Part shown: positions 9,013 through 19,459 of the stretch, piece by piece | Layout: each line of letters starts with the position of its first letter | How positions within the stretch are numbered: position 1 is the stretch's first letter | From: Sporosarcina sp. NCCP-2716 | Lineage (GTDB): Bacteria; Bacillota; Bacilli; Bacillales_A; Planococcaceae | NCBI RefSeq assembly: GCF_023707985.1 | Contig: NZ_BRCF01000008.1 | Location: forward strand, 62,001 to 126,000 | Length of the DNA: 64,000 nucleotides | Direction of reading: 5' to 3' | Notes under the pieces: generated by a model | The model's database searches: none | What the model saw: only the letters and a program-made list of their open reading frames with translations | What the model was told of the DNA's origin: nothing | Position numbers and translations under genes: made by a program

Positions 9013-9600
9013 CTAATTATTCTCCCCGGAGGCAAGTTTCAATTCAGGGGAGGTCGGAGTGAGGCGCCCGTCCTGTTCGTTGAAGGACTGTCCGAGGCTG
9101 TCGAACCCTTTCTCGAAAATCTCCATGAAGTCCTCGCCGTAAATGTTGCGGATGACAGACATGACCTCAAGGAATTCCGGAAATTTGCCGTACAGATTTT
9201 TGATGGGCTGTGAACCTTCCAGAATCGAGTGAGAAGAATCGAAATAGTTCTTAGTCATTTCATCCAGCAGCTGTTTCCCGTCTTCCGTCACGAGGACGTA
9301 TGTATTCCGCCGGTCTTCCTCCCGCTTGAAAAACTCCAAGTAGCTGCGCTGTTCCAATTTCTTGGAAAAGTTGAAGGCGGTGGAGACATGCATGACACCG
9401 AACTTGGCGATATCGGAAATCGTCGCTCCCTGTAAATGATAGGCGATCCAGAGTATATGGTGTTCGTTAATATTCAAGTCATAAGGTTTTAACCACTGCT
9501 GCCAATCTTTTTCGACGGCTTTCCATAACGCTTTCGACATCTGTGCAAGACGCTGACTGTAAATCATCGCTTCTTTCAGGGAGTATTCTTGTTCGGACAT
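9013..9600 (-). CDS. scoC: MarR-type transition-state regulator ScoC (Hpr)
   Basis: A 195-residue MarR-family protein with a winged helix over about residues 35-140 ([28 protein letters not shown] is the recognition region, and [20 protein letters not shown] the wing). The Hpr/ScoC N-terminus [17 protein letters not shown] is clear. In B. subtilis ScoC represses extracellular protease, peptide transporter and sporulation genes in the transition to stationary phase. The ATG at 9600 has AGGTG upstream; the longer open frame to 9735 runs through a terminator and is not real. The position beside yhaH and hit matches Bacillus. Confidence 0.92.
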   Translation of the reverse strand: MSEQEYSLKEAMIYSQRLAQMSKALWKAVEKDWQQWLKPYDLNINEHHILWIAYHLQGATISDIAKFGVMHVSTAFNFSKKLEQRSYLEFFKREEDRRNTYVLVTEDGKQLLDEMTKNYFDSSHSILEGSQPIKNLYGKFPEFLEVMSVIRNIYGEDFMEIFEKGFDSLGQSFNEQDGRLTPTSPELKLASGENN

Positions 9601-9705
9601 GCAAGCACCTGCTTCCTGTTTTTCTATAGATAGTTTCATTATAGCAGGAAAGCAACAAATAAAAAAGTTAGAATTTAAAAATAATTCAATTCGTTCGTCT
9701 GCAGA

Positions 9706-9732
9706 GAAAAACACCCTCACTCGGAGGGTGTT
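9706..9732 (-). terminator. Terminator of yhaH
   Basis: AACACCCTC and GAGGGTGTT form a stem. On the minus strand the stem runs into TTTTTCTC. It ends transcription of the yhaH gene that stops at 9739. Confidence 0.85.
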
Positions 9733-9738
9733 CACGTG

Positions 9739-10095
9739 TCAGGAATGGTGCTGCGCGGCGACCGACCGCTCGAGTTCGGCGATGGCGTCCTGGATTTCCT
9801 GGATTTCGCTTTCGAGACGGTTCCGCGATCCTTCGTCAGCCGTTCTCCAGCCTCCGATTGAATCTTTGACGCCGTCGATGGCAGGCTGGACCGTTTCGCT
9901 GGTGAAGTCTGCAACGGAGCCCTTCAGATCATCGACTTTGCCTTTCACGTCTTTCAGTTTCGCACGCAAATCTGCCGAAGCGGTTTTCACGGATGACCGC
10001 ATATCGCTTCCTGTCTGCGGAGTCGAGTAAAGGACAGTCACTGCGGCGGCGACTGCACCTACGCTGAGTCCTGCTAAGAATGTTGAAGTTTTCAT
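9739..10095 (-). CDS. yhaH: YtxH-domain small stress-type protein YhaH
   Basis: A 118-residue protein with an N-terminal membrane helix (TFLAGLSVGAVAAAVTVLYS, residues 4-23) and a long helical, Lys/Asp-rich tail, the layout of YtxH/YhaH proteins. Members are general-stress or cell-envelope proteins of unclear biochemical role. AAGGAAGGAG lies 9 bases before the ATG at 10095; the longer frame to 10338 enters the hit gene and is not used. It lies between hit and scoC, as in B. subtilis. Confidence 0.85.
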   Translation of the reverse strand: MKTSTFLAGLSVGAVAAAVTVLYSTPQTGSDMRSSVKTASADLRAKLKDVKGKVDDLKGSVADFTSETVQPAIDGVKDSIGGWRTADEGSRNRLESEIQEIQDAIAELERSVAAQHHS

Positions 10096-10146
10096 AATTG
10101 CCCACTCCTTCCTTTTGGTGTTATTTCCTTGACTGGCGCGCTTAAA

Positions 10147-10163
10147 ACCCCGATGTCCGGGGT
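10147..10163 (-). terminator. Probable terminator of hit
   Basis: ACCCCG-ATGTC-CGGGGT follows the hit stop codon directly on the minus strand, with only a short TTTT tail. It is weaker than the other terminators. Confidence 0.5.
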
Positions 10164-10585
10164 CAGGCGAGCTGCTGCCGGATATCCGCGGCGAGCTGCT
10201 GGATGCGCTCGCTCGGGAACTCATCCGTCTTTTGGTCCCATGTCGGCCGGTAGCCGTCGGTTTCGTCGTAGCGGGGGACGAAATGCAGGTGGAAGTGGAA
10301 CACGGCCTGGCCTGCTGCCGCCCCGTTATTCTGCACAAGGTTCATGCCCGCCGGTTCGAACGTCTCTTTCAGCGCATTGGCAATCTTCGGCGCTGCTGCG
10401 AAAAGATGGGACGCTTCATCTGCTGTCATCTCATAGATGTTTTCCCGGTGTGTTTTCGGGATCAGCAGGACGTGGCCTTTCGTGACAGGCATAATGTCCA
10501 TGAACGCGACAGAATGCTCATCTTCGTAAATGATTTCTCCCGGAAGCTCTCCGGCAGCGATCTTGCAGAAAATACAAGAGGACAT
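10163..10585 (-). CDS. hit: HIT family nucleotide-binding protein
   Basis: A 140-residue histidine-triad protein. The zinc-type CIFC motif is at the N-terminus and the triad reads HFHLHFVPR near residue 97. HIT proteins hydrolyse or bind nucleotides such as adenosine phosphoramidates. The start at 10585 is preferred over the ATG at 10603 because AAAGGAAG lies between them, about 8 bases before the second. It is divergent from ecsA, the arrangement known from B. subtilis. Confidence 0.93.
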   Translation of the reverse strand: MSSCIFCKIAAGELPGEIIYEDEHSVAFMDIMPVTKGHVLLIPKTHRENIYEMTADEASHLFAAAPKIANALKETFEPAGMNLVQNNGAAAGQAVFHFHLHFVPRYDETDGYRPTWDQKTDEFPSERIQQLAADIRQQLA

Positions 10586-10672
10586 TTGAACACTTCCTTT
10601 CATGAATGTCCTCAGTGTAGCATATTTTCAGATAATCGGCATGAGCTGGACAAGGCATTGTTGTCCGCGATT

Positions 10673-10681
10673 TGGTAAACT
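10673..10681 (+). promoter_or_regulatory. Extended -10 of ecsA-ecsB
   Basis: TGG-TAAACT lies 25 bases upstream of the ecsA start, with no clear -35 at the usual distance. Confidence 0.4.
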
Positions 10682-10705
10682 GGATACAAGAATGGAGGAA
10701 GACGC

Positions 10706-11455
10706 ATGGCAATACTTGACCTACAGGACGTGACAGGCGGCTATACCCGGAAACCTGTCCTCCGCGATGTATCATTCGATATCCGGGAAGGGGAGCTGAT
10801 CGGCCTTATCGGCCTAAACGGCGCCGGTAAAAGTACGACCATCAAACACGTGATCGGGCTGATGAACCCTCAGGGCGGCACGATCCGCATCAACGGCGTC
10901 ACATTCAGCGAAGACCCGGAACTATACAGGAAGTCGTTCAGTTACATACCGGAGACACCGGTGCTGTATGAGGAATTGACGCTTCGCGAGCATCTGGAGC
11001 TGACGGCGATGGCGTACGGCATTCCGCAGGACATATTCGAAGCCCGTTCACTTGAGCTTCTGAAGGAATTCCGCATGGAGAAACGGCTGAAATGGTATCC
11101 GTCCCATTTCTCGAAGGGTATGCGGCAGAAAGTGATGATCATGTGCGCGTTCCTCGCCGAACCGTCCCTCTATATCATCGACGAACCGTTCGTCGGGCTG
11201 GACCCGCTCGGCATCCGCTCACTCCTCGATCAGCTGACGGAACGGACGGCAGACGGAGCGGCGGTGCTCATGTCCACCCACGTACTCGCGACTGCAGAAA
11301 AGCATTGCGACCGGATTATTCTGCTGCACGAAGGCCAGGTTCGCGCAGCGGGGACGATGTCGGACTTACGGAAAGCATTCGGCCGGCCGGATGCCTCGCT
11401 GGATGATCTTTACATTGCGATGACAGAGGAAGCGGCACATGAACGGCTTACGTGA
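10706..11455 (+). CDS. ecsA: ABC transporter ATP-binding protein EcsA
   Basis: A 249-residue ABC ATPase: Walker A GLNGAGKSTT at about residue 36, the signature FSKGMRQK near 135, Walker B LYIIDEPFVGLDP near 152 and the H-loop STHVL. EcsAB is required in Bacillus for protein secretion, competence and normal processing of regulated membrane proteins; the substrate appears peptide-like. GGAGGAAG lies before the ATG, and the gene overlaps ecsB by 17 bases. It is divergent from hit. No ecsC follows. Confidence 0.94.
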   Translation: MAILDLQDVTGGYTRKPVLRDVSFDIREGELIGLIGLNGAGKSTTIKHVIGLMNPQGGTIRINGVTFSEDPELYRKSFSYIPETPVLYEELTLREHLELTAMAYGIPQDIFEARSLELLKEFRMEKRLKWYPSHFSKGMRQKVMIMCAFLAEPSLYIIDEPFVGLDPLGIRSLLDQLTERTADGAAVLMSTHVLATAEKHCDRIILLHEGQVRAAGTMSDLRKAFGRPDASLDDLYIAMTEEAAHERLT

Positions 11456-12647
11456 CCTGTGGGGGAGCCGATTCGGCAAATACGTTGCGGAGCTGCAGCG
11501 GTATTTGCAGTATGTCTTCACGGGACACCTGGCGATTGTCCTGCTGTTTTCGATCGGTGCCGCAGGCTATGCATACAGTGAATGGCTGAAAGACGTGCCG
11601 GAAGGGCTGCCGGCGGCCTGGATTGCGGCCGTGCTCATAGCAGGTGCGATGGCAGTCGCAACCCCTGTGACCTTACTTAAACCGGCGGATTCCGTCTACC
11701 TGCTCCCGCTTGAGAAGGAGCTGCCCGTCTATACAGGCAGGGCGCTGACGTGGACGTTCTTTTCCAAACTGCCGCTGCCGGTCCTGCTGTTCATCGTCGC
11801 GCTGCCAATGCTCAGTGCGTACGGATTCGGCAGCAGACCGCTGTACGGCGTCCTTCTTGCTGTCATCATCGCAGCAGAATGGCTCAATGTCCGGACGGAA
11901 TTCGCGTTCCGGAAAGCGGAGGAAGGCCACGGGGTCTGGATGGACAGGACCATCCGTTTTGCAGCTGGGGTGCTCGTCCTCTGGGGGATCCTGGCCGGTT
12001 CCTGGCTCATCACGGCTGTCGCGGCTGCCGCCTTTGCTGCCTATTATCTCTTTTGGACGAAGAGGGCCGGTGAAAAGCCGTTTTCGTACATCCATTTCAT
12101 CGAGCTCGAACAGAACCGGATGATGGGCTTCTACCGGTTCGCGAACTATTTCACGGAAGTCCCTCATCTGAAAGGTACTGTCAGTAAGCGTTCCTGGCTC
12201 GGCCTGTTCATGCCCGACGCCAATGTAGAACGGACCGATGCACAGCGCTTCCTGCTGCGCCGGACGTTCATCCGGACCGATGAGTCGTTCTGGCTGTGGC
12301 TTCGCCTGACGCTGCTCGCTGCAGGGGGCGTGCTGTTCATCCCATTCCCGGTCGTTGCGTTCATCTTTGTCGGGGCGCTGGCGTTCGCGTCGGCGATCCA
12401 GACGCTGCAGACACTCCGCGGCGGTGACGAATTCCGGATGGATATGCTGTTCCCGCACGCCGAGGAAACGCGCGGCCGAGAGATTTTCCGCCTGACGGAA
12501 CGTGTCCAGTGGATCCAGGCTGCCGCAGTCACGGCTGCAGCGTTCATCCCGCATGGATGGTCGCTAACCCCGCTGCTGATGGGTGCAGTGGCACTGATCG
12601 TTTCGGAAGCGACAATCCGGCTTACCGGCAATGAGGAAAAGGAGTAG
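11439..12647 (+). CDS. ecsB: ABC transporter permease EcsB
   Basis: A 402-residue protein of the EcsB family with several membrane segments in pairs (about residues 25-45, 52-72, 104-150, 175-205, 285-320 and 355-390) and the N-terminal signature LWGSRFGKYVAELQRYLQY. It is the membrane partner of EcsA. Translational coupling is likely from the 17-base overlap. The downstream gene has its own promoter, so the operon appears to be two genes long. Confidence 0.92.
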   Translation: MNGLRDLWGSRFGKYVAELQRYLQYVFTGHLAIVLLFSIGAAGYAYSEWLKDVPEGLPAAWIAAVLIAGAMAVATPVTLLKPADSVYLLPLEKELPVYTGRALTWTFFSKLPLPVLLFIVALPMLSAYGFGSRPLYGVLLAVIIAAEWLNVRTEFAFRKAEEGHGVWMDRTIRFAAGVLVLWGILAGSWLITAVAAAAFAAYYLFWTKRAGEKPFSYIHFIELEQNRMMGFYRFANYFTEVPHLKGTVSKRSWLGLFMPDANVERTDAQRFLLRRTFIRTDESFWLWLRLTLLAAGGVLFIPFPVVAFIFVGALAFASAIQTLQTLRGGDEFRMDMLFPHAEETRGREIFRLTERVQWIQAAAVTAAAFIPHGWSLTPLLMGAVALIVSEATIRLTGNEEKE

Positions 12648-12665
12648 GAATATTCGAAAAAATGC

Positions 12666-12695
12666 TTGCAATACTTCGTGTGTGTTCGGTACAAT
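12666..12695 (+). promoter_or_regulatory. Sigma-A promoter of the IDEAL-domain gene
   Basis: TTGCAA (12666-12671), 18 bp and TACAAT (12690-12695), about 28 bases before the start codon. Confidence 0.65.
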
Positions 12696-12723
12696 GGTAA
12701 AAAGAGTTCCGAGGTGAAGAAGG

Positions 12724-12957
12724 ATGGAGAATAAGTATTCATATGCCGAGTTCCTCAAAGCCGTAGGGAAAAACAGCTCCTCCATGCACGCGGAAAAATT
12801 GCTGAATGACATCTACATCGACTTGTTCCTGAGCCATATCCACCGGGAACAGACCCGCACGCGCCTGCTTGAAGAGATAGACACGGCGCTCGACAGGCAC
12901 GACAAACCGGCATTTCTTACACTCACCGGTTCACTGCTGTCGCTGGACGCAACTTAA
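12724..12957 (+). CDS. IDEAL-domain small protein
   Basis: A 77-residue soluble protein ending in a helical segment, LLEEIDTALDRHDKPAFLTLTGSL, that matches the short IDEAL motif (I-D-x-A-L-D-x-x-D-x-x-x-F). The motif is found in several small Bacillales proteins and is thought to mediate protein-protein contacts, for instance in competence control. The specific member here is not recognised. GAGGTGAAGAAGG precedes the ATG, and the gene has its own promoter and terminator. Confidence 0.75.
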   Translation: MENKYSYAEFLKAVGKNSSSMHAEKLLNDIYIDLFLSHIHREQTRTRLLEEIDTALDRHDKPAFLTLTGSLLSLDAT

Positions 12958-12967
12958 TACACTCCGA

Positions 12968-12998
12968 ACTGCACGCATTCGCCGCGTGCAGTTTTTTT
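12968..12998 (+). terminator. Terminator after the IDEAL-domain gene
   Basis: ACTGCACGC, a 7-base loop, GCGTGCAGT and a run of T. Confidence 0.92.
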
Positions 12999-13003
12999 GT
13001 GAA

Positions 13004-13017
13004 AAAACGTACGTTCG
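13004..13017. promoter_or_regulatory. LexA (SOS) box-like operator of uvrB
   Basis: AAAAC-GTAC-GTTCG matches 11 of 14 positions of the Bacillus LexA/DinR box CGAACRNRYGTTYC, just upstream of the uvrB -35 region. uvrBA is an SOS operon in B. subtilis. Confidence 0.55.
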
Positions 13018-13021
13018 CTTT

Positions 13022-13052
13022 TTGCTTTGGAGAAGAGAGGGAATGTGATAAA
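13022..13052 (+). promoter_or_regulatory. Promoter of uvrB-uvrA
   Basis: TTGCTT (13022-13027), 19 bp and an extended -10 TGT-GATAAA (13047-13052). The long spacer makes it only moderately convincing. Confidence 0.4.
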
Positions 13053-13087
13053 CTAAAAGGAAGAGGAATACTAGGGAGTGACGTTAA

Positions 13088-15070
13088 GTGAAAGAGACAT
13101 TCAGCCTTCAGGCGCCCTATACGCCGCAGGGGGACCAGCCTTCCGCCATCAAGCAATTGGTCGAAGGAGTGGAAAAAGGCGTTAAGCATCAGACGCTGCT
13201 GGGGGCAACCGGAACAGGCAAGACGTTCACGGTCTCCAACGTCGTGAAAGAGATCAACCGCCCGACATTGGTCATCGCCCATAATAAGACGCTCGCAGGG
13301 CAGCTGTACAGTGAGTTCAAGGAGTTCTTCCCAGATAATGCGGTGGAATACTTCGTCAGCTTCTACGACTACTACCAGCCGGAAGCTTACGTGCCGCAGA
13401 CGGATACTTATATAGAAAAAGACTCGGCCATCAACGATGAGATCGATAAACTCCGGCACTCCGCCACGGCGGCTTTGTTCGAGCGGAACGACGTCCTGAT
13501 AGTCGCTTCGGTCTCGTGCATCTACGGTCTCGGTTCGCCGGAAGAATACGGTTCGCATATGATCTCACTCCGTCCTGGTATGGAAATCGACCGGAATCAG
13601 CTGCTCCGCAGGTTCGTCGACAACCTGTACGAACGGAACGACGTCGCTTTCACCCGCGGTACATTCCGCGTGCGCGGCGATGTCGTCGAGATCTTCCCGG
13701 CATCACAGGACGAACGGTGCATCCGCATCGAGTTCTTCGGCGATGAAATCGACCGGCTGCGGGAGATCGATGCGCTGACCGGTGAAGTGGTCGGCGAACG
13801 GGATCACGTCGCCATCTTCCCGAATTCCCACTTTGTCACCGGTGAAGCGAAGATGGAGAAAGCGATCGTACGCATTGAACAGGAGCTGGAGGAACAGCTC
13901 AAAATCATGCGGGGGAACGACAAACTGCTCGAAGCACAGCGGCTTGAGCAGCGGACACGCTATGATCTCGAAATGATGCGGGAAATGGGCTTCTGTTCGG
14001 GTATCGAGAACTATTCGCGTCATCTGTCGCTGCGTGCAGCAGGTGAGACGCCGTACACGCTGATCGACTACTTCCCGGATGATTTCCTGATCGTAGCCGA
14101 CGAAAGCCACGTAACGCTGCCGCAGATTCGCGGCATGTACAACGGCGACCAGGCGCGGAAGAAAGTGCTGGTCGAACACGGTTTCCGGCTGCCGTCCGCA
14201 CTCGACAACCGTCCGCTCATGTTCGAGGAGTTCGAAAAGCATATCCACCAGGCGATCTACGTTTCCGCGACGCCCGGTCCGTACGAAATCGAGCATACAC
14301 CGGAAATGGTGGAGCAGATCATCCGGCCGACGGGGCTCCTCGACCCGATCATCGAAGTACGGCCGATCGAAGGGCAGATCGACGACCTCCTCGATCAGAT
14401 CCACGAACGGGCGGCACGCAACGAACGTGTCCTCGTCACGACACTGACAAAAAAGATGTCGGAAGACTTGACGGATTATCTGAAAGAAGCAGGCGTGAAA
14501 GTCAACTACCTCCACTCGGAGATCAAAACACTCGAACGGATCGAAATCATCCGGGAACTCCGGCTCGGTACGTATGACGTCCTCATCGGCATCAACCTGC
14601 TGAGGGAAGGTCTCGACATTCCGGAAGTGTCCCTTGTCGCGATTCTGGATGCGGACAAAGAAGGGTTCCTGCGATCCGAACGGGCGCTCATCCAGACGAT
14701 CGGGCGGGCGGCACGGAACTCGGAAGGCCGCGTCATCATGTATGCTGACCGCTATACGGATTCCATGAAAAAAGCGATCGAGGAAACACAGCGCCGCCGG
14801 GAAATCCAGATGGCCTACAACGAAGAGCACGGCATCACGCCGAAGACCATCCAGAAAGGCATCCGCGACGTCATCAAAGCGACACAGGCGGCGGACGAAA
14901 CCGTTTCCTACGTCGAGAAAGTGACGGAAGGAAAGGCGCTCAGCAAGGAAGAGAAGACCGCGCTGCTTGCATCGCTTGAAAAAGAGATGAAAGATGCAGC
15001 GAAAGCGCTCGACTTCGAACGGGCGGCAGAGCTGCGGGATACGATCCTTGAACTGAAAGCAGAAGGGTGA
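13088..15070 (+). CDS. uvrB: Excinuclease ABC subunit B
   Basis: A 660-residue helicase-like damage-recognition subunit. It starts at a GTG with AGGGAG 9 bases before. Walker A GATGTGKT is at residues 39-46, the beta-hairpin region has YDYYQPEAY near 95, helicase motif VI has QTIGRAARN near 540, and the C-terminal UVR domain ([22 protein letters not shown]) binds UvrC. UvrB loads with UvrA at bulky lesions and hands over to UvrC. uvrA begins 7 bases after its stop. A LexA-like box precedes the operon. Confidence 0.97.
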   Translation: MKETFSLQAPYTPQGDQPSAIKQLVEGVEKGVKHQTLLGATGTGKTFTVSNVVKEINRPTLVIAHNKTLAGQLYSEFKEFFPDNAVEYFVSFYDYYQPEAYVPQTDTYIEKDSAINDEIDKLRHSATAALFERNDVLIVASVSCIYGLGSPEEYGSHMISLRPGMEIDRNQLLRRFVDNLYERNDVAFTRGTFRVRGDVVEIFPASQDERCIRIEFFGDEIDRLREIDALTGEVVGERDHVAIFPNSHFVTGEAKMEKAIVRIEQELEEQLKIMRGNDKLLEAQRLEQRTRYDLEMMREMGFCSGIENYSRHLSLRAAGETPYTLIDYFPDDFLIVADESHVTLPQIRGMYNGDQARKKVLVEHGFRLPSALDNRPLMFEEFEKHIHQAIYVSATPGPYEIEHTPEMVEQIIRPTGLLDPIIEVRPIEGQIDDLLDQIHERAARNERVLVTTLTKKMSEDLTDYLKEAGVKVNYLHSEIKTLERIEIIRELRLGTYDVLIGINLLREGLDIPEVSLVAILDADKEGFLRSERALIQTIGRAARNSEGRVIMYADRYTDSMKKAIEETQRRREIQMAYNEEHGITPKTIQKGIRDVIKATQAADETVSYVEKVTEGKALSKEEKTALLASLEKEMKDAAKALDFERAAELRDTILELKAEG

Positions 15071-15076
15071 GGAATC

Positions 15077-17950
15077 ATGAAAAACACTGAAATCTATATT
15101 CAGGGCGCACGCGCGCATAACTTGAAGAACATCGACGTCACAATCCCCCGAGACGAACTCGTCGTCATGACCGGCCTTTCGGGTTCAGGGAAATCCTCCC
15201 TCGCTTTCGATACGATCTACGCCGAAGGTCAGCGCCGCTACGTCGAGTCGCTGTCTGCCTATGCACGTCAGTTCCTCGGCCAGATGGACAAGCCGGACGT
15301 CGACCTGATCGAAGGGCTGTCACCTGCGATCTCCATCGACCAGAAGACGACGAGCCGAAATCCGCGCTCGACCGTCGGAACCGTTACCGAAATCTATGAC
15401 TATCTACGTCTGCTCTACGCGCGTGTCGGGAAACCGATCTGTCCGATCCACGGCATCGAAATCACGTCGCAGACGGTCGAACAGATGACGGACCGCGTGC
15501 TTGAACTGGAAGAACGGACACGGATCCAAGTGCTCGCCCCGATCATCTCAGGGCGCAAAGGCACGCACGTCAAACTGCTCGAAGACTTGAAGAAACAAGG
15601 GTATGTTCGTGTCCGGATCGACGGGGAGACATATGACCTCGATGACAATATCGACCTGAACAAGAACAAGAAGCATACGATCGAAGTCGTCGTCGACCGG
15701 ATCGTCATGAAGGAAGGAATCGCCGGACGGCTCAGCGACTCCCTGGAAGCGGCGCTCCGCCTGTCTGAAGGGACAGTGGTCGTCGATATCCTCGATGGGG
15801 AGGAACTGCTGTTCAGCGAACACCATGCCTGTCCAATCTGCGGATTCTCGATCGGAGAACTCGAACCGCGCATGTTCTCCTTCAACAGCCCGTTCGGTGC
15901 CTGTCCGGACTGTGACGGCCTCGGGGCGAAACTCGAAGTCGATCCTGAACTCGTCATCCCGGATCCGTCCCTTTCACTGAAGGACAACGCGATCGTCCCC
16001 TGGATCCCGACGAGCTCCCAGTACTATCCCGAGCTGCTGAAGACTGTCGCGAAGCATTACGGCATTTCAATGGACTGTCCTGTCAGCGAACTGGCGGAAG
16101 AGGACCTGGACAAGATCCTCCTCGGCTCGCGGGACGAAAAAATCCGCTTCCGCTATACGAACGAATTCGGCCAGACCCGTGATAACTCCATTTACTTCGA
16201 AGGCGTCCTCGCCAATGTCGAACGCCGTTTCCGGGAGACTTCTTCCGATTATGTACGCGAACAGATGGAAAAGTACATGGCGCAGCGGCCATGCCCGTCA
16301 TGTGCCGGGTACCGTCTGAAGCCGGAATCCCTTGCTGTCAAAGTCGACGGGATCCATATCGGTGAAGTGACGGAAAAATCGATCGTGGAAGCGCTCGGAT
16401 TCTTCAGCGCACTGAACTTGTCCGAAAAGGACGCCCAAATCGCTGAACTCATCCTGCGCGAAATCCGGGAGCGTCTCGGATTCCTCGAAAACGTCGGACT
16501 CGACTATTTGACGCTGTCCCGCTCGGCAGGCACATTATCCGGCGGGGAAGCACAGCGGATCCGCCTTGCGACCCAGATCGGTTCGCGGCTGACGGGCGTG
16601 CTCTATATTCTGGATGAACCGTCCATAGGCCTCCATCAGCGGGACAATGACCGGCTCATCAACACGCTGAAGAGCATGCGGGACATCGGCAATACGCTGA
16701 TCGTCGTCGAACACGATGAGGACACGATGATGGAAGCGGATTACCTAATCGACATCGGGCCGGGTGCCGGGGTTGATGGCGGACGGATCGTGTCGGCGGG
16801 GACACCGCAGGAAGTGATGGACGATCCGAACTCGCTGACCGGCCAGTACTTGAGCGGCCGGAAGTTCATCCCGCTCCCGACAGAACGGCGGCAGTCGGAC
16901 GGCCGGAAAGTGACGATCAAAGGCGCAGCGGCAAACAACTTGAAAAAAGTCGATGCCGAGTTCCCGCTCGGGGAATTCATCGCAGTCACGGGTGTTTCCG
17001 GTTCCGGAAAAAGTACGCTCATCAACGAAGTGCTGTACAAAATACTCGCTCAGAAACTGAACCGGGCGAAAGTGCGGCCCGGTGAGTATAAAAGCGTATC
17101 CGGCCTGGAAGAATTAGAAAAGGTCATCGAAATCGATCAGTCGCCGATCGGTCGGACACCGCGGTCGAACCCGGCGACCTATACAGGTGTCTTCGATGAT
17201 GTGCGTGACGTGTTCGCCATGACGAACGAAGCGAAAGTCCGCGGCTATAAGAAAGGCCGGTTCAGCTTCAACGTCAAAGGGGGACGCTGCGAGGCTTGCC
17301 GCGGGGACGGCATCCTGAAGATCGAGATGCACTTCCTGCCGGATGTCTATGTGCCGTGTGATGTGTGCCACGGCAAACGGTACAACCGGGAGACGCTTGA
17401 AGTGACCTACAAAGGGAAGAATATTGCGGATGTGCTGGAAATGACCGTTGAAACGGCTGCCGAATTCTTCGAGAACATCCCGAAGATCCAGCGTAAACTC
17501 CAGACGATCGTCGACGTCGGGCTCGGCTATGTGCAGCTCGGCCAGCCGGCCACCACTTTGTCCGGCGGGGAAGCACAGCGCGTCAAGCTTGCATCGGAAC
17601 TGCACAAGCGGTCGAACGGCAAGTCCTTCTATATCCTGGATGAACCGACGACGGGTCTCCATGTCCACGATATCGCCAAGCTGCTGAAAGTGCTGGAACG
17701 GCTCGTCGATACCGGGAATACGGTCCTCGTCATCGAACACAATCTCGACGTCATCAAGACCGTGGATCACATTATCGACCTTGGACCCGAAGGCGGAGAC
17801 AAAGGCGGTCAGATCATCGCGACCGGGACGCCGGAACAAGTGGCTCAAAACAAGAAGTCCTATACGGGCAAGTATTTGAAGCCGATTCTGGCACGGGACC
17901 GGGCGCGGATGGCAGAGCGATTGGAACAAGCGGAAAATCCAGTGACGTGA
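15077..17950 (+). CDS. uvrA: Excinuclease ABC subunit A
   Basis: A 957-residue tandem ABC ATPase. The first Walker A is [10 protein letters not shown] near residue 32 and the second [10 protein letters not shown] near 642; both signature motifs read LSGGEAQR. Zinc fingers include [18 protein letters not shown] with CPDC and, in the second half, [14 protein letters not shown] with CDVCHGKRY. UvrA recognises DNA damage and recruits UvrB. GGGTGAGG precedes the ATG. No terminator follows, so readthrough into the yvlB-like gene 72 bases downstream is possible. Confidence 0.97.
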   Translation: MKNTEIYIQGARAHNLKNIDVTIPRDELVVMTGLSGSGKSSLAFDTIYAEGQRRYVESLSAYARQFLGQMDKPDVDLIEGLSPAISIDQKTTSRNPRSTVGTVTEIYDYLRLLYARVGKPICPIHGIEITSQTVEQMTDRVLELEERTRIQVLAPIISGRKGTHVKLLEDLKKQGYVRVRIDGETYDLDDNIDLNKNKKHTIEVVVDRIVMKEGIAGRLSDSLEAALRLSEGTVVVDILDGEELLFSEHHACPICGFSIGELEPRMFSFNSPFGACPDCDGLGAKLEVDPELVIPDPSLSLKDNAIVPWIPTSSQYYPELLKTVAKHYGISMDCPVSELAEEDLDKILLGSRDEKIRFRYTNEFGQTRDNSIYFEGVLANVERRFRETSSDYVREQMEKYMAQRPCPSCAGYRLKPESLAVKVDGIHIGEVTEKSIVEALGFFSALNLSEKDAQIAELILREIRERLGFLENVGLDYLTLSRSAGTLSGGEAQRIRLATQIGSRLTGVLYILDEPSIGLHQRDNDRLINTLKSMRDIGNTLIVVEHDEDTMMEADYLIDIGPGAGVDGGRIVSAGTPQEVMDDPNSLTGQYLSGRKFIPLPTERRQSDGRKVTIKGAAANNLKKVDAEFPLGEFIAVTGVSGSGKSTLINEVLYKILAQKLNRAKVRPGEYKSVSGLEELEKVIEIDQSPIGRTPRSNPATYTGVFDDVRDVFAMTNEAKVRGYKKGRFSFNVKGGRCEACRGDGILKIEMHFLPDVYVPCDVCHGKRYNRETLEVTYKGKNIADVLEMTVETAAEFFENIPKIQRKLQTIVDVGLGYVQLGQPATTLSGGEAQRVKLASELHKRSNGKSFYILDEPTTGLHVHDIAKLLKVLERLVDTGNTVLVIEHNLDVIKTVDHIIDLGPEGGDKGGQIIATGTPEQVAQNKKSYTGKYLKPILARDRARMAERLEQAENPVT

Positions 17951-18022
17951 AACTTTTACCCCTGCCGCTTCGTATAGATAGACAGAATTCACGCAACATC
18001 ATTCCACAAGGAGGCGGAAAAA

Positions 18023-19282
18023 ATGCAAAACGAACGCAAACGCATTTTGAATATGCTCGAAAATGGAACGATTTCAACGGACGAAGCACTGACATTGCTC
18101 GAAGCCCTCTCGCAGCAGGACACGCATAAGCAGCAGGACACCCAGCCGGCTGCAGCCGGACAATCCGGACACCAATCCGGGCACCAATCGGAAAGCCAGT
18201 CGGAGAGCGCATCGGCCATCCCATTCGGCGGAAACTCGGAACAGACGGAATCCGGAAGCGGCGAGTCCGGGCAGGAAGGGACGGAAAGTAAGAAGTCGTC
18301 ATCCAAGCGCAATTGGTCAGGTGCATCCGCAGACGAATTCATGGAAGACTTGCGGAAAGACCTGACGCAGGCAGGAGAACAGTTCATGCAGTTCATGCAG
18401 ACGGCTGTCCAGAAAGTGAAGCAGTTTGATATGGAAAATCCGTTCGGCAATGCAGTGACGTTCGAGCATTCGGATAAGATCGACGGCAAGAACATCGAGG
18501 AACTCATCTTGGATATCGACAACGGCAAATGCTCGATCATCCCAGGTGAGGGCGACGAAATCACCGCCGCCTTCTCTGTCAAGACTTTCACGAACCAATC
18601 GGAAGAGGACGCCAAACGGGAATTCCTCGAAAGACTCGTCTTCACTTCAGATGCCCAGTCGCTGCACATTTCAAGCAATTCGAAAACCGTGCAGGTGAAT
18701 GCTGTCCTGACGGTTCCGAAGAAGACGTATACGAAAATTTCTGCACGCCTGCTGAACGGCGGATTTGACATGCGCAACATGGAAGCGGATACCGTCCGAG
18801 TGAAAACAGCGAACGGCAAAGTGAACATGAGCTATGTGAAGTCGCGTGACGCGAACCTCGAGACACTGAACGGCGAGATCCGTCTGCTGAGCGTCGAGGC
18901 GAACCAGCTCGATGCGCAGACCGTCAACGGACTGATCTACATCGACGGAAAAGTGAAGGAGACGATGGCGCGTACGTTGAACGGCTCCATCTCCGTGACT
19001 ACATCACACGAGAAAGCCGATAAGATCGATGTGAAGAGTGTCGGCGGCAACATTGAGCTGTATGTCCCGAACGATCATTCACTCGTCGGTGATGTGAAAT
19101 CCGCAATCGGCAGCATCAGTGTCAAGCTGCCGGATGTCGAGAAGACGTCCAATCAGGAACAGCTTCTCCACCGGTCGATGATGTTCAAGAAAGACGTGGA
19201 GGACTCACCGACTGTCCTGCATTCGTTCGCTGAGTCGAAGACCGGTTCGATCCTCGTCTGCTACAGCAACGAATCCAAATGA
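18023..19282 (+). CDS. yvlB: YvlB-like protein with DUF4097 beta-repeat domain
   Basis: A 419-residue protein. The N-terminal 30 residues (ERKRILNMLENGTISTDEALTLLEAL) are the short helical domain found in YvlB and other envelope-stress proteins. A Gln/Ser-rich linker (about 35-90) and an amphipathic segment follow, then a C-terminal DUF4097 domain of repeated short beta strands (LNGGFDMRNMEADTVRVKTANG, and similar). In B. subtilis yvlB belongs to an operon induced by cell-envelope stress; the companions yvlC and yvlD are missing here. AAGGAGGCGG precedes the ATG. Biochemical role unknown. Confidence 0.82.
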   Translation: MQNERKRILNMLENGTISTDEALTLLEALSQQDTHKQQDTQPAAAGQSGHQSGHQSESQSESASAIPFGGNSEQTESGSGESGQEGTESKKSSSKRNWSGASADEFMEDLRKDLTQAGEQFMQFMQTAVQKVKQFDMENPFGNAVTFEHSDKIDGKNIEELILDIDNGKCSIIPGEGDEITAAFSVKTFTNQSEEDAKREFLERLVFTSDAQSLHISSNSKTVQVNAVLTVPKKTYTKISARLLNGGFDMRNMEADTVRVKTANGKVNMSYVKSRDANLETLNGEIRLLSVEANQLDAQTVNGLIYIDGKVKETMARTLNGSISVTTSHEKADKIDVKSVGGNIELYVPNDHSLVGDVKSAIGSISVKLPDVEKTSNQEQLLHRSMMFKKDVEDSPTVLHSFAESKTGSILVCYSNESK

Positions 19283-19298
19283 TCCTTATATGACCCGG

Positions 19299-19351
19299 GC
19301 TGTCTCCTTGCAAAGTCATTCAGTGACTTTGCAAGGGGGCAGCTTTTTTTT
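19299..19351 (+). terminator. Terminator after yvlB
   Basis: A 20-bp stem with few mismatches (GCTGTCTCCTTGCAAAGTCA with its near complement), a 5-base loop and eight T. Confidence 0.93.
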
Positions 19352-19411
19352 CGGGGAATACAGCAAGCTGCGAAAGATCTGATGAAATTGCATTCACTTC
19401 TTTGCATACAA

Positions 19412-19420
19412 TGGTAGAAT
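19412..19420 (+). promoter_or_regulatory. Extended -10 of the hprK operon
   Basis: TGG-TAGAAT lies 40 bases upstream of hprK. The nearest -35-like TTGCAT is 21 bp away, so only the extended -10 supports it. Confidence 0.4.
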
Positions 19421-19459
19421 GATGCTTAGACAACAATTGTTTTTGGAGGTGGCTGTCAG

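Noticed and set aside
13703-15118. A 471-residue antisense ORF across uvrB
   Set aside because: Shadow frame of a GC-rich, strongly biased gene; the protein is rich in Asp/Arg/Phe and resembles no family.
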